A DNA stretch of 64,000 bases from Tubiluchus corallicola (GCA_030141605.1 JAQGDQ010000624.1:61102-125101); one strand, 5' to 3'. Counted from the stretch's first letter, positions 1 to 11,164 are shown. Program-made: numbers and translations. Notes: generated by a model from the letters alone, not told the origin.

Positions 1-78
1 AAAAGCCAAGAAGAATTGTTACAGTTTTCTTAGAATGTTCTTTTATTTATGGACATGATGTGAAACAATGCCTAATTT

Positions 79-297
79 TTATGACACAGTAGTAACGTTG
101 CCGTCAGAACGATAAAACCACAAAAAATTTTGAACAATAAAAATACCAGACATAAAAGATATGATCTGATCATGCGCCATGTTCAAACTTGCTTCAATGT
201 GCCTCCACGATGGATAGGGTAGAACCCCTTGTTGCATTTTTCCGCAATAAATTTCGTGGATTAGACGCACAGTTTCTTTTGGAAACGCAACGCAGCG
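79..297 (-). CDS. Possible coding fragment, unknown
   Basis: An open minus-strand frame of about 72 codons ends in TAA at 79. It has no ATG at its upstream edge; in-frame ATGs come later. The product mixes aromatic and hydrophobic residues (for example AFPKETVRLIHEIYCGK) and first codon positions are about 53% purine by hand count, only weakly coding-like. No splice signal or domain is recognised. It may be a gene or transposon fragment, or a chance frame. Confidence 0.2.
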   Translation of the reverse strand, partial: RCVAFPKETVRLIHEIYCGKMQQGVLPYPSWRHIEASLNMAHDQIISFMSGIFIVQNFLWFYRSDGNVTTVS

Positions 298-676
298 TCA
301 AAGCATGTCAAATCCGCGGGACAAAGTGGACTCATATCTAATGGATTTGCGGGGTAATTTATATTGATTCAGCAAAGTTCTATCACAGTAAATGAAAAAT
401 AGCTTGGCACAGGGTAGCAGCTCTGGCTAAATCTACAGCTAACTGCAAAAACATCGTGCTGCAAGATATATTTCTTGTCAGCGTCAAACATTTTTCTGAT
501 AATGACCCGAATTTTCACATTCAAAATCAAAATTAGTTATGGCAACTTTTCCAGATAGTCAAACCATAATCCTGCAGAGTAGTCTAAGTCAACTTTCACA
601 CCTCTTGATTACATAGTCCGACTGGTCGCAGTGTGAGATCAGCGACCACAGTTGAGGAACGCCAAGCCTGGTCTGG

Positions 677-883
677 ATGGATAAAAGCCACATTGCCTAT
701 AAACGATTGAGACTCCAGGTGCACTATTTAAAAGTTGAAACTGATAGAAGGCGTAACACAGATAGAAGACAGAGACTCTGCAATTGTGGAAAAATCCAAA
801 CTGAAAAGCACATTTTGATGGACTGTCATTTAACAGCTGAAACTAGAAGAAGATTCACCAATGAACACTTTACAGTAGACTAG
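677..883 (+). pseudogene. LINE C-terminal zinc-knuckle remnant
   Basis: The 68-codon frame contains CNCGKIQTEKHILMDC, a C-x-C...H-x4-C arrangement followed by a charged stretch. This resembles the short cysteine/histidine motif found near the C terminus of many non-LTR retrotransposon ORF2 proteins. Nothing upstream encodes a reverse transcriptase, so this would be a 5'-truncated 3' end. Its DNA is partly repeated near 4.38 kb, which supports a dispersed element. Assignment rests on the motif alone. Confidence 0.45.
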
Positions 884-1094
884 ACGTCAATTATAAATAG
901 CAATTTTGTATTTGAGATCTGTTTCAACATTCTAAAAGCTTACGAATAAGAAAACACACAAACTTTTGCAAGTACTATAATGACTAAAGTGTTACAATTC
1001 TGTAAAATTCTGTAAGCGCAGCCCAGTCATTATCATATTTTTTTACTAATACTAAATGAAAATTTGTTATTGTGAACTTTTTAGCCTTGTATAA

Positions 1095-1125
<31 letters not shown>

Positions 1126-1186
1126 CCTGCTGCTACTGCTGTTGCTGCTGCTGCTGCTGCTGCTGCTACTGCTACTGCTACTGCTG

Positions 1187-1277
<91 letters not shown>

Positions 1278-1432
1278 TACTACCATTTTCACAAGAAAAA
1301 ATCTTTCATGTTGTCTTATTGATACATCTTCTATCACTTCTCACAGGAAGCCAATCTGATGTTAGTAGGGACAGAGCTGTATTACGTAAATGATAAAGCA
1401 AGTTCCAAAGCGCCTTTATATTAATTTATAAC
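734..1432 (+). repeat. Dispersed repeat copy 1 (LINE-like 3' part)
   Basis: This stretch is repeated about 3.6 kb downstream (4376-4992). Shared blocks include the segment starting GTTGAAACTGATAGA, the ~150 bp before the trinucleotide tract, and the block after it, from the TTTCATGTTGTCTTATTGA region to the CAAGTTCCAAAG region. Copy 1 carries a long GCT/ACT tract between the blocks. Copy 2 lacks about 160 bp of the first block and has a different filler instead of the tract. It could be a LINE 3' end or a local duplication. Confidence 0.6.
1094..1285. repeat. GCT/ACT trinucleotide microsatellite
   Basis: A near-perfect trinucleotide tract starts as GCT repeats and switches to ACT repeats. 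All six frames read as homopolymeric runs (Leu, Ala/Thr, Val and so on), so the long open frames here are artefacts. A second tract of the same two-part design lies at 59686-59925. Confidence 0.95.
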
Positions 1433-1814
1433 AAAAATAAATAAAAGAAATACCAACACAAATAAAATTGAGTTTGAAACAAACTCTACATAAATAATAG
1501 AAAGCTGAACAAGCACCTGGAATTATTGAACTGACTTCACTGCTTCAGCTGACCAGACGATATTTTTCACTCTGTTGCCCCACGGCGATGACAATTTGAC
1601 ACGTTAATGAAAACTTGTTACCCAGTAAATTTATTAGCGAGTAAGAATCCATTGTATCGACTAAACGCAACGTAAATTTTAAATGTACGACGCTGACACG
1701 TTTTGAACAAATTGATACATGACTTTACATTCATTTTAATTAGCATCCCAGACTCCCCGGGAATAATTTATAATGAATGAAAGAAGGAAGGCGATTAAAT
1801 AAAATTTCACTGCA

Positions 1815-2104
1815 GCTGCCCCTGCTGCCATCAGTGTTACTGTCGCTAGTTTAACTTTGTTCAAATTCTTTAAGCTAGCCGTTGTCAGGTTAATCGCTGT
1901 CTTGTCTTACTCAAATTACTCACGTACTTTTACTCAAATTAAAAATTTAAATACTTAATCGCTGCCCCTGCTGCCATCAGTGTTACTGTCACTGGTTTAA
2001 CTTTGTTCAAATTTTTTAAGCTAGTCGTTGTCAGGTTAATCGCTGTCTTGTCTTACTCAAATTACTCAAGTTCTTTTACTCAAATTAAAAACTTAAATAC
2101 TTAA
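1815..2104. repeat. Tandem duplication, 146 bp unit x2
   Basis: Two nearly identical 146 bp units sit head to tail, each starting GCTGCCCCTGCTGCCATCAG and ending around TTTAAATACTTAAT. They differ at a few positions only, so the duplication is fairly recent. No gene is visible in the unit. Confidence 0.9.
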
Positions 2105-2430
2105 TGGCAGCCATCGATTAGTTAAACGCTCAATTTTGAAAAACGACCAATTTAGAAAATAGTCAAATTTTTATATGGTATATGAATGTCAGCATTTTAA
2201 ATTTAGTAGCTAAACTAGCAATATAACGTTCTCTATACACAACGCACGTGAATAGACTTTAGCCTGAATAACTACTTCTGTGCAGCTGCGTGTTAAATAT
2301 AGACGAACATCTTTGAATGTCACTAATTATCTAAAGTGTGACGCACAAAGAAACAAGAAAATATTTAAATTTTTTACTGCGTTTTTACTTATACTTCTTA
2401 AACATTAACGCTGGTAAACGGATCATCTAG

Positions 2431-2631
2431 AAGCATTACAAAAGAAATTACAAAACTCTTACAGAGATATCTTTATTCTTCTGGGAAGATGCGAGCATAA
2501 GTGAAAAATTTGTAAATTTTAATATTCCCAACTATGATGAAATTACACGAAATATAACAGGATCCTTTATATATGGACTGGCAGAACTACCTAACGATAT
2601 AATTGATAAATTGTATGTTTACTCTGCATAA
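2431..2631 (+). CDS. Candidate terminal exon or C-terminal fragment
   Basis: A 66-codon frame ends in TAA at 2629-2631 and is followed, after a T-rich stretch, by AATAAA at 2911, as expected for a 3' UTR with a poly(A) signal. By hand count about 64% of first codon positions are purine and 24% are G. Readable segments include FFWEDASISEKFVNFNIP and GLAELPNDIIDKLY. The upstream boundary follows CTAG, a weak acceptor. No domain is recognised. It could be a gene's last exon or the 3' end of a retroelement ORF. Confidence 0.35.
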   Translation, partial: KHYKRNYKTLTEISLFFWEDASISEKFVNFNIPNYDEITRNITGSFIYGLAELPNDIIDKLYVYSA

Positions 2632-2935
2632 CAAATACAGTTATATGGACGAATTGGTAAAAATTATGTTTTCCACTATGAAATTAATATGTTTTACTAT
2701 TTTAAACGTGACTTTTATTAGGTTTTATGCCTTTGTGTATTGCATTTTTTTAATGATCTGTCTTGTGTATGTATGTTTTGTGTCTGGGTTCGTATGTATG
2801 CATGCACGTAAATATTTTATTTGTTTTTATTGTGATTTTATAGTATAGCTGAATGTTTTTTAAATTTTTATACAATGCTACGTACTTTTAAATGTATGAA
2901 ATAACTTTCAAATAAAATAAATAATGGCACCCGAC
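2632..2935 (+). other. Possible 3' UTR with poly(A) signal
   Basis: T-rich sequence after the stop at 2631 ends in overlapping AATAAA-type hexamers around 2911-2924. It fits a 3' UTR of the preceding frame or a LINE 3' end. An (AT)n tract follows at 2948-2976. Confidence 0.3.
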
Positions 2936-3639
2936 TCGAGTTGAACTCATATATATATATATATGTACATATACATAAACGAGCTGCAGCAGAGATGACT
3001 TTGAAAATGGCTAAAGAAAACTTTGTAGTAATTAGTACTTTTTGCTAATAAAAAATAATAAAAAACGTACAAAAGGTAATAACAAAATCAATTTGTGGAT
3101 TTAATTACAAATCAGAAGCGTAAAAATTGTCCTTGTTAACGTGCAACATTGAGTGTAACTTTATACATAAAATTTGGTTGCAAACGTCACACCTACCTGC
3201 GATACAAAACAGACTAGATTTGTCGGTACTCTTTCGCTTGTCTGCCGTTTTTCAACAAGTCGCAAGTGAAAACCACAGTCACGCGATTGTGTCGCGATGC
3301 GTACGCGTTAAGCGGCGACGCGGTTCTGCTAAAATCTACAAGAAGTTTACGTAACGTCAACGATTTCTCTCACTGAGTTACACAACTCGAGCATTCGCTG
3401 AAAGCGACAAAGCCAATGTTTCAACTGCTGCTGTTATTGAGGAAAGGAATTACGCTAATGTCCAGCGCTGGCTTCCTAAGCCTAGGACACTGTTTGATGA
3501 AATGATCATCCCCTCTGCCACATGAGCAAATGAATCGATGCCATTACTTGCTGTGTGTACAAACTGGCATCTTTGCCTTGTCCTCTTTAGTTGACAGTAA
3601 GTTGCTATTTCTATGACACAGGCCAAAACAAACAAATGC

Positions 3640-3870
3640 GTAGCTAAACAAACCAATAAACAAATAACAGATTGACTCGATGGTGTATGAGTGAAAAAGT
3701 CAGCAATATTAACAAACCAAACGAGCAACCAACTAACTAAGAACCAACCAACCAACCAAACAATTGACGGACCAAACAACTAGAAAATCAACCAACCAAC
3801 CTAGCACGCAACCACCTAACCAACCACCAACTAAGCAACCGACCAACCAGCCAAATAATCAATCAATCAA
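3640..3870. repeat. Degenerate (AACC)n tract
   Basis: Repeated AACCAACC and AACTAACC words with frequent substitutions. An open minus-strand frame overlapping this region (about 3450-3779) is largely driven by this low-complexity sequence. Confidence 0.8.
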
Positions 3871-4375
3871 ACGAATAAACAAAAATACAAAACGCTAAAG
3901 ATTATGAGAAACTTGATTTCTACTATGAAAATGTAATTTCTTAGGAAAAATGTAATAAGTCAGTTTACTGATTACTGAGAAGTTGTACTTGACCAGTAGT
4001 TGCTGGGGTCTTAGCAAGTGTCTTGCTCTTCTCACATTCCTAAACTAAAGTTCAGGACCTGACAAACTCCTAATAAGGAACTGTTATGAGTCGTTATGAT
4101 ACGTATGCAGCATTTATACACAGTGATAAGTGATGCCTTCTTTAATTTTATAGTACGAAATAAGCAATTCGGATCCTTTCTCAATGCGCGGATAATCATT
4201 CCATCAAGCCGAAGCCCTGCGAGTGCAAATGATGACGTTCTTGCACACGCCGAGAGGTGGCAGCACGTCGCACGAACTATGCAGCTGTCGCCTGTGAGCA
4301 GCAGTGAAAGAATTCATATGTGGACAGACAGCTATTAAATATAATTACACCCAATACTTTGATGTTCCTGTTTAG

Positions 4376-4992
4376 AAGTTGAAACTGATAGATGGCGTAA
4401 CGTAGATAGAAGACAGGGACTCTGTGAATAAGAAAACACACTAATTTTTGCAAGTACATAAAAAGTATTACAATTCTGTAAAATTCTGCAATTCTCAGCT
4501 CAGTCATTATCGTATATTTTTTTACTGACACTGAATGAAAATTTGTTATTGTGAACATTTTCAACCTTTGTATAATGTTGCTGTTTTCTGAAAAGTAGAA
4601 AATTTTGGACTATGAAATGTTTCAATTCTACTATCCCTGTCAAAGATTCTAAATACTAATTTTATGGTCAATAAACCACTACTACTATCACTACTACTAC
4701 TACTTTCAGAAGACAAAATTTTTCATGTTGTCTTATTGATACATTTAATATGGGCGCGTGAATAACACAGTCTGCAAACAATATCCAAGCAAGGAATAAT
4801 CCATGCCTATATATTGTACTCACCTATTAAATTCTAAAAATGAAACCAACAAAAGAATTTTCATCAAGAAAAGGGGCTTCTCTCACTTCTCGCGGGAAGC
4901 CAATCTGATGTTAGTAGGGACAGAGCTGTATTACGTAAATGATAAAGCAAGTTCCAAAGAGCCTTTATATTAATTAATAACAAACCATAAAA
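4376..4992 (+). repeat. Dispersed repeat copy 2 (LINE-like 3' part)
   Basis: Second copy of the 734-1432 repeat. Blocks at 4376-4590, 4690-4755 and 4874-4992 match copy 1. The block boundary carries only a short interrupted ACT run, and 4756-4873 holds about 118 bp absent from copy 1. The shared 3' block includes GCCAATCTGATGTTAGTAGG. Confidence 0.6.
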
Positions 4993-5104
4993 TCTTTATT
5001 AGTGTAGCGTTTATGGCAAACAAATGGCAATTTCACGGTCTAGTTTAACAGGCGCCAAGACGCTGCTATTCACCAGAGAACGGGTGAATTTACGTCAACA
5101 CGTA

Positions 5105-5400
5105 ACTTAAAGGAGTACCAGCTTGTAATTCTTAGTGTTTTCTCTTAACAGACGGCGCTTCGTATTAGCACAGAACCATGCAGTTACATCACCTGTACAA
5201 GTCTATTAAAGGACTGCCAGCTTGTAATTCTTAATGTCTTTTCTTAACAGATGGCACTGCATATTTGCACAGAACCATGCCGTTGCATCACGAGTGCAAC
5301 TGCATTAAAGGAGCATCATATTGCAATCCTTACTGTGTTCTCGCAACAGATGGTACCTCACATTTGCGCTGTGTACTACTATCATATCACTGCAACAGCA
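5105..5400. repeat. Tandem array, ~99 bp unit x3
   Basis: Three diverged units begin near 5109, 5208 and 5307 with AAAGGAG/AAAGGAC and share a CTTGTAATTCTTA-like block, a CAACAGATGG/TTAACAGATGG-like block and a CACAGAACCATGC-like block. Divergence increases toward the third unit. Confidence 0.8.
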
Positions 5401-5571
5401 CTATTTACGAAACGGTGTCGCCACCTTTTATAATTAATACATAATACTAATACACTTTAAATGCCTAACGTAAAGCAACTAATAAAATCCTGTTGCACAG
5501 TTTTTAATATGCAAGGAAACAAGCACATTTAAATAGGTTGTGTTCGATGATCTTGGCATTTACGTTTTAGT

Positions 5572-6064
5572 TTAAAGGAAAAGCCAAGCCTTCTGGGAAG
5601 TTTGGGTTATTGCAATAATGGCGAAAAATGCTAGAAGGATTTAGCAATAAAACTGCAATAAGTGCCTCGTGTGATTAGTAAAGTCATTTTAAAGTCGCGA
5701 TCATTTCACACTTGGTGCTCCTATTTCGAACGCCCATTCTTCCACCAGTGACGTCACATATCGACTGAAGGAAAGCAGGTCACTGTCAATTTCTGTCAAA
5801 AGTACAAGTTTTGTTATAGTTTTGCATGAACATTAGGTAAGCTGCAGCAGTCTGAATTAGTTTAAGCAGGGCAAACTTACGGAAAGCCACGATGCGCTTA
5901 CGAAAAGTTACGAAGCGACCAGTTACGTTATAATTTTCAAAGGCGGCTACCAAAATTTCTGTACAGCGAGATATAAATTAATTTTATATAAGTTATGTTT
6001 TTGTGATAATGTGATAACAGTAAAATAAACCAAGCATGGTAAATGACTTAGTCTTTTCTTTTAA
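5572..6064 (+). mobile_element. MITE family A, copy A1, both ends
   Basis: About 493 bp bounded by TTAA at both ends (TTAAAGGAAAAGCCAAGCC at the left, CTTTTCTTTTAA at the right). It shares long blocks with seven other copies, for example TAAAGTCGCGATCATTTCA, GTTTAAGCAG and GTGATAACAGTAAAATAAAC. It is non-coding, as expected for a MITE moved in trans by a TTAA-specific transposase (piggyBac- or Kolobok-type); that assignment is inferred. It contains the CRE-like palindrome TGACGTCA near 5751. Confidence 0.75.
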
Positions 6065-6414
6065 ACAATCCTCCTACACAATAGCAAACGTTGAAGACGT
6101 CGGTGATCATTTGCTACATTCCAGCTAAAATGCTTTACTTTCAACATCGCTAGTTTTGAACAAAAATGCCAAAAATTGAAAGCAATTATCTCTAAGTGCA
6201 CACGTTCTGCGAATGTGCTAACTTCGTTACAGGATAACTAAATTGTCCTCTTTTACACGCAACATTTCGAATTGAAGTTTTGTCAAATAAGTTCTAGTTT
6301 CATATTTCATGCATAAAACACTGTCAGTCTCTTAACATAATGGTATGAGTCTTAGTTTCATATCCATTTTAGAAAAAAAAGTTTGCGAAAATTAAAATAA
6401 AACTTTTCATATTT

Positions 6415-6545
6415 TTCGTTAGATTTTTGGTCGAGGAACTCCATATTTTTGACCAAACCGTTATTCATCTGAATGTTGTTCTTGTTCTTGTTGAAGGGGG
6501 ACTTTTTTGAAAAAACTTAAAGGTCAAGGCTGTGCCAACTCAGGT
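6415..6545 (-). repeat. Partial copy of ATGGCGGC-type repeat (family I)
   Basis: Reverse-complemented, this segment matches the end regions of repeats at 43.8-44.4 kb and 53.0-53.5 kb: a TTTTTTCAAA block, then a CAACAAGAACAAGAAC run, then AGATGAATAACGGTTTGGTC, aligning with AGATGAGTAGCGATTTGAAC. The ATGGCGGC core is missing here. Confidence 0.4.
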
Positions 6546-6799
6546 CGAATTTGCTTTACACAGTTTGACACACTGCTAGTCGAAATTCCGTACCTGAACC
6601 TACTTAATGTTCGATAGTTGTAGTCGGACTGGAACCTATTAATAATAATCCACTAAATTGAGTATATCAGAACTAAGTATAGCAAATGACAATGCACTAT
6701 TTACTTCCAAGAAGCAACATGAAAACACCTGCGTCTTTGATTTTTTTTTGTTCATATGCCTCATTGCTCTCTGAAAACTACAGGACGATAACTGCCCAG

Positions 6800-6975
6800 G
6801 CATTATGCATAAACCTTTTATCATATACATGTATAAGTGAAAAAGAGCCCTTAAAAAGAGGTAGGGACGTGTTTCTGTATGCCTTGTTTATTTGTGTGAT
6901 CTTTTTAACTGTACTTTATGTTTATGTTTGTGAAATAAAGTGTTTATTAATAATCAATAAAAGTGACGCAACTGA
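6800..6975 (+). other. LINE-like 3' end, weak
   Basis: T- and G-rich sequence with repeated TTTATGTTTATG-type words ends in AAATAAAGTGTTTATTAATAATCAATAAAAG, as LINE 3' UTRs often do. No ORF supports it. An overlapping open frame at 6686-6979 has no recognisable domain. Confidence 0.2.
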
Positions 6976-7668
6976 TTAGTCTGATTTGTGGATAAGCACG
7001 GAGATAAAGAGTTGCATCCACGCCATAAAATCTACAAGTTCCCGATAACAACAGTGTCACGTTACTAACTAACAAGCTAATAATAATTCAGTTTATTTTG
7101 ACACAAAAAAGGTCTTATTTCACTTTCATAGGTCTTTCATAGAACAGACTGTAGCATGACCATCACGTAAACCAACAACTTAGTGACGTGCTAGGTAAAC
7201 ACGACCAAGAGCTTCACAAATAGTTTGTCTGTATATAATAAACCAGTTCGTTAAAACAGCGACCAGTCACTTCCTGTGTGGCTTCATTAAGAGTAACCTA
7301 GCACACTCAATCAGCGCTGACGTCCTGCGATGATCGTTCGCAGTCTTTTCAATTCTGAAACGAACTTAACCTCACCCGTCAGGTGGACGGCTTTAGATTT
7401 CATAACTTCAATTAATACTTTACCAGTAAAACGTTCCACGGCTCGTTGAGAATAAATGCAAAACGGGAACCACTGACTGGGTTGAATTTTTGTGGCTTGT
7501 GGGCTTCTTACTACATCCCGCTAAACTAGTAATGATAAGTGTATAAGGTCTGTGCGTGCGTGCGTGTGTAGGCAGGTGTGTCTGTCTATGACAATCAAGA
7601 ATATAGATAACCACGGATCTCAAATATGCCCAGAGCTTGTTAATGAATCCCGATAATGAATCTGTCCG

Positions 7669-7996
7669 TTAAAGGAACCGCCAAGCCTCCTGGGAAGTTA
7701 GGCTTATTTTAATATTCGCAAAAAATGTTAGAAGAATTTAGTAATAAAACTGCAATAAGCGCCTCGTGTAATTGGTAAAATCACTTTAAGGTCGCGATCA
7801 TCTCTTGCTTGACCGCTCGCATTTTGAAGGCCCATTCTTCTTCCAAATACGTCATTCGTCTTGAAGAAAAGTAGCACACTGTCAAGCTTCACCAAAAGTA
7901 CAATTAAAGTTTTTACAAAAAATTAGATAGCTGATTGTGTAATATTTGTGCGTGAACAGTAGGCACACTACAGAAATTTTAATTAGATTCCTGCAG
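7669..7996 (+). mobile_element. MITE family A, copy A2, 3'-truncated
   Basis: Starts TTAAAGGAACCGCCAAGCC and follows the family A consensus through the TCGCGATCAT block to the AATTTTAATTAG block, then loses similarity near 7996. The right terminus is missing. Confidence 0.7.
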
Positions 7997-8392
7997 TTAA
8001 CTGGACGCGAGGAAAAACCGCGCGGTTTCATGAGACATTTTTAGAAAATTTTCTGGTTTTTTAACAACAATTCCTTGCGTCCTCGCTGTGAAATGGGCCT
8101 AATTCAACTAATAAAGCTGGTAAAAGTGCTAATAAGGCCATCAGAAAAACTTTTATTACTAATCTTGTTTTGTAATAATTGTTTTGTGGTACATGCAAAG
8201 GACGTTAGTGTGATCTGCTACATGTCCTCAACCTTGACCACTTGACCACAACTTCTCTGAGACCAAAACACGAATAGAAATTTCTACTGAAGCGAAAGAC
8301 AAGCGAAAAGACGAGTGTTGATTTAACTCTCGCTATGGTTGCTAATGCTAGGCACCTCACTGTGAACAAACCTTTTATTTCTACAACAGTAG

Positions 8393-8656
8393 TATATTGC
8401 TATTCTGCAAAGCAATGCCCATGTGGAAGATAAGGAAGCTGACTCGTGTTCAGATGCTCTTTATGGCACCTTGATCCCCCAGTATAACAACCCAAAATCC
8501 GGCAGCGTTGAATCTTTGAATTATCTCACCCTTGAGACCCATCGCGATTTGTCGCAAAGTTCTATGCAAACGTTGAACAGAATAACAGATCATCTTTTAA
8601 TAGCAAAAATAGGGAGAGTTCATCAGGCAGCTGCAATTATTCAAACAGGAAATTAA
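8393..8656 (+). CDS. Candidate terminal coding exon
   Basis: An 87-codon frame ends in TAA at 8654-8656. It follows a pyrimidine-rich stretch and CAACAGTAG, so an acceptor at 8390-8392 would open it in phase 0; a splice at the first CAG would meet an in-frame TAG, so the second AG is needed. By hand count about 61% of first codon positions are purine and 28% G. The product is acidic and polar near its start (EDKEADSCSD) and ends LLIAKIGRVHQAAAIIQTGN. No domain is recognised. Upstream exons were not convincingly found; MITE A2 lies 400 bp upstream. Confidence 0.42.
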   Translation, partial: YIAILQSNAHVEDKEADSCSDALYGTLIPQYNNPKSGSVESLNYLTLETHRDLSQSSMQTLNRITDHLLIAKIGRVHQAAAIIQTGN

Positions 8657-8825
8657 CGCTCGACTTCTGCCTCGTGAATAAATGATAACAATAAGCAATT
8701 GATGGATGCGACCGGGACGCTGAGGAACCGTAATGCATATTACATAAGATCCTGATGAGACTACGACCCAGCAAGCACAAGTCGAAACCATACGTCTCTA
8801 CTACTACTACTAACCGTGCGTCTTT

Positions 8826-9070
8826 TGTCCTGGGTTGTGTGGCCGAGTGGTTTAGATTTTTTTGGACTGCAACCACGCAGTTTTGAGTTCGATATCAGCG
8901 GCTGCCAACGCAAGGGCATATAACTTACATTACATGTTATTCATTATTTGTGAGTTGCGTCCTTGCCTGTATTGTTGTAAGTGTAAGTGCTAATGCTGTC
9001 TGTTAAATGAGCTACAGTAAATAAATCTTGTCTTTATCAGTGTCTTGATCTTTTGTCTTTTATACATAAA
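8826..9070 (+). mobile_element. tRNA-derived SINE
   Basis: The head carries a tRNA A-box match (TGGCCGAGTGG near 8841) and a B-box-like GAGTTCGATATC near 8885, spaced as in a tRNA gene. The acceptor and anticodon arms do not fold well, so it is not a functional tRNA. The tail GTCTGTTAAATGAGCTACAG...AAATAAATCTTG recurs in reverse at about 63.27 kb, which identifies it as a dispersed element. Confidence 0.65.
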
Positions 9071-9111
9071 CTGACGTGTAACAGCATGACATGAAACAAA
9101 ACAAATCGAAA

Positions 9112-9245
9112 CGGGTTCGAAATTCCCCAGAAAAAGGTAAGTTATTTAATTTATAAGTTTCTTTTGTTTAATAATAACTATGAATTTTTTGTGTACTTAT
9201 AATAATGCGTTAAAAAACTTTAATGTCTGTTGGGGTTATATAGGC
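9112..9245 (+). repeat. Dispersed repeat F, copy 1
   Basis: About 134 bp closely matching 28469-28604, from TTCGAAATT[C]CCAGAAAAAG to GGTTATATAGGCC. Both copies keep AAAAAGGTAAGT, a perfect 5' splice-site match. Abuts the SINE at its left. Confidence 0.8.
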
Positions 9246-9379
9246 CCTAAAGTAAAGCCGCTATGTACAATGTACATCCTTACTTTCCTGTAATGTTTAC
9301 GCGCACATTGTTTTTGCATTTGTAAGAAAGTACTATATCCAATATGCTGGGTGTCGAAACGTGCGTAATACATAAGTAA

Positions 9380-9700
9380 TTGTGCCAAATATACCATGTG
9401 TCCAAAAGCATCTGCAGCCAGTACACCGTGTCTCAAAAGTTACATGCGTCCAAAAGTACCTGTGTCCAACGTGCCATGTGCCAACCGTTCACATGTACTA
9501 AAGTAAATGTGTTCAATGTGCCATGTGCCAGAACGTTCATATGTACAAAAGTAAATGCGTTCAATGTGCCATATGCCAGAACGTCCATATGTACAAAAGT
9601 AAATGCGTCCAATGTACCGTGTGCCAAACATTTATATGTACAAAAGTAAATGTGTCCAACTGCCGCGTGTCTAAATGTCCATGTTTGCTTGGCAAAACGT
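9380..9700. repeat. 48 bp tandem array encoding a 16-residue period
   Basis: Units of 48 bp (anchored by AAGTAAATG at about 9501, 9549, 9597 and 9645) are built from three ~16 bp sub-words of the TGTGCCA/CAAAAGT type. Because the period divides by three, open frames pass through on both strands: two on plus (9380-9649 and 9523-9789, the second with CVQC and CAIC type cysteine pairs) and a 144-codon frame on minus (9433-9867). The degenerate flanks to ~9740 still show CAAAACGT and TTGTGCCA words. None is clearly a gene. Confidence 0.8.
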
Positions 9701-9867
9701 TTGTGGCAAAAGTGGCTGTGCCACAAAACGTTTGTGCCAAAAAAGAGTCCAAAGATGAGTTCACACAAGGTGTGAATAGATTGGACTAAATTTGGCAGTC
9801 CCAGTATAAACATAGTATTAGATAGATTTTCCGTGTCTGGTAATTTCCACAAGGAAAGCAAATTCAC

Positions 9868-9996
9868 AAATTATACTCCAGAATATTGTTAATAACACAT
9901 GTTGTTTATTACAAACATGAGTAGTTTTACTCAAGTCGATAAACAACACAAAAAATTAAGAAAGAGAAAGAGTTAACGAGTTCTCTAGGTACTTAC
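9868..9996. other. No feature seen
   Basis: AT-rich single-copy-looking sequence between the array and the candidate exon. No open frame or repeat is recognised. Confidence 0.5.
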
Positions 9997-10052
9997 ATAA
10001 GTGCGTTTTGCTGGTTCCCGAATCCGGATTCCAGGATTTGCGTCGCATTTTG
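9997..10052 (-). CDS. Possible small internal exon
   Basis: On the minus strand a 56 nt segment follows CCCTATCAG and ends at TTAT|GTAAGTACC, a perfect donor. All three frames are open through it; one begins with ATG (MRRKSWNPDS). GC content is higher than the surroundings. The acceptor has only a modest pyrimidine tract and no partner exon was found. Confidence 0.25.
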
Positions 10053-11160
10053 CTGATAGGGTTGATCATTAGGAAATCATGACGTGTACAGCCTTCTGAC
10101 GAGAAAATTCCAAAGAATGTCGTCACCGCGTAATCGCAGTCTCACGGATTCCGTGTCTTAATGCAGGTAGGACGCCTTCGCAGTTTTTTTCAACACGAAA
10201 TACAGACGGAAGTGAAAAATAACCACGTCGGAAGCAATTATAGCTATCGAGTTTACAGTGAAGCTGTTACAGTGTGTCGTTTTGCAGCCTATTCTTTGAG
10301 TAAGAAACCCTTCGAACTTTAAAGGTGAAAAGTTTCTCCCCGCTGTTAAGCATTTTTTTCCGACAGGAGTTTTTGACGTTCAAAAAACTGACAGAGTAAT
10401 ATGAGCACGTTTAACAAACGTTTAACATTTCCTATTCTTTTGGAGAAAAGTGCAAAATACTCGCATTTTTATTTTGCCCTTTAACGCCTTAATCCGATAT
10501 CCTCAGAAATTCGGACGTGCTTTTACAATTACTGCTGTTCGCGGGTTTTCAACTCTTTTATTCATTATTAATCACTTTTAAAGTTCAAACATTTCTGAAG
10601 ACTCGCTAGTAACAGGCCTCCAGCGTCTTGATATCTAGAACTGTTTTCCTATATTGATTATTAATAATATCTCTTGAAATTTCTTAGTGTTCTGCTGCTG
10701 AATTATTCGCTTTCCTCTTTTCTTTAGCAAGAATAATTTATGATAAACAGGCTAAAAGGATGAAGGCATCAAAAGCGGAGATGCTGCAGAGTTTTGTTGA
10801 TGAATACATGGAAGCTGAAGCTCTACAAACGTTCGTTATAGATGATATGAGATAAACAACATTCCAAACATTTCTTGAATCCTCGCAATTGCTTTTATGG
10901 TATTTTTCTCACAGTGAGCCGACAAAATTATATTTTTCTCTCAGCAGGAAAGGAGCATTTTTCAGAATTTATTGTATGGCTTATAATAACTTTCTTAATT
11001 AGTTAGTAATTAGTTGCATTATTGTGATTACATGTGATAATGAACATATGGAAGGTTGAATGGCAGTATGAGACATGGTTATTAGATAAGCCAATAACTG
11101 AAAGAATGAAGGAATCAATGTCTTCGTATATTCAACAAATATGTGAATGAATGAATCAAT
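10053..11160. other. No gene recognised
   Basis: Unique-looking AT-rich DNA. I see no convincing exon, repeat family member or RNA gene. Confidence 0.5.
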
Positions 11161-11164
11161 TGAT

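Noticed and set aside
984-1393. Long open frames with Leu, Val, Ala/Thr runs
   Set aside because: All are translations of the GCT/ACT microsatellite in different frames.
7184-7314. 43-codon plus frame upstream of the 8393 exon
   Set aside because: No acceptor at its start and length well within chance; could not be joined in phase to 8393.
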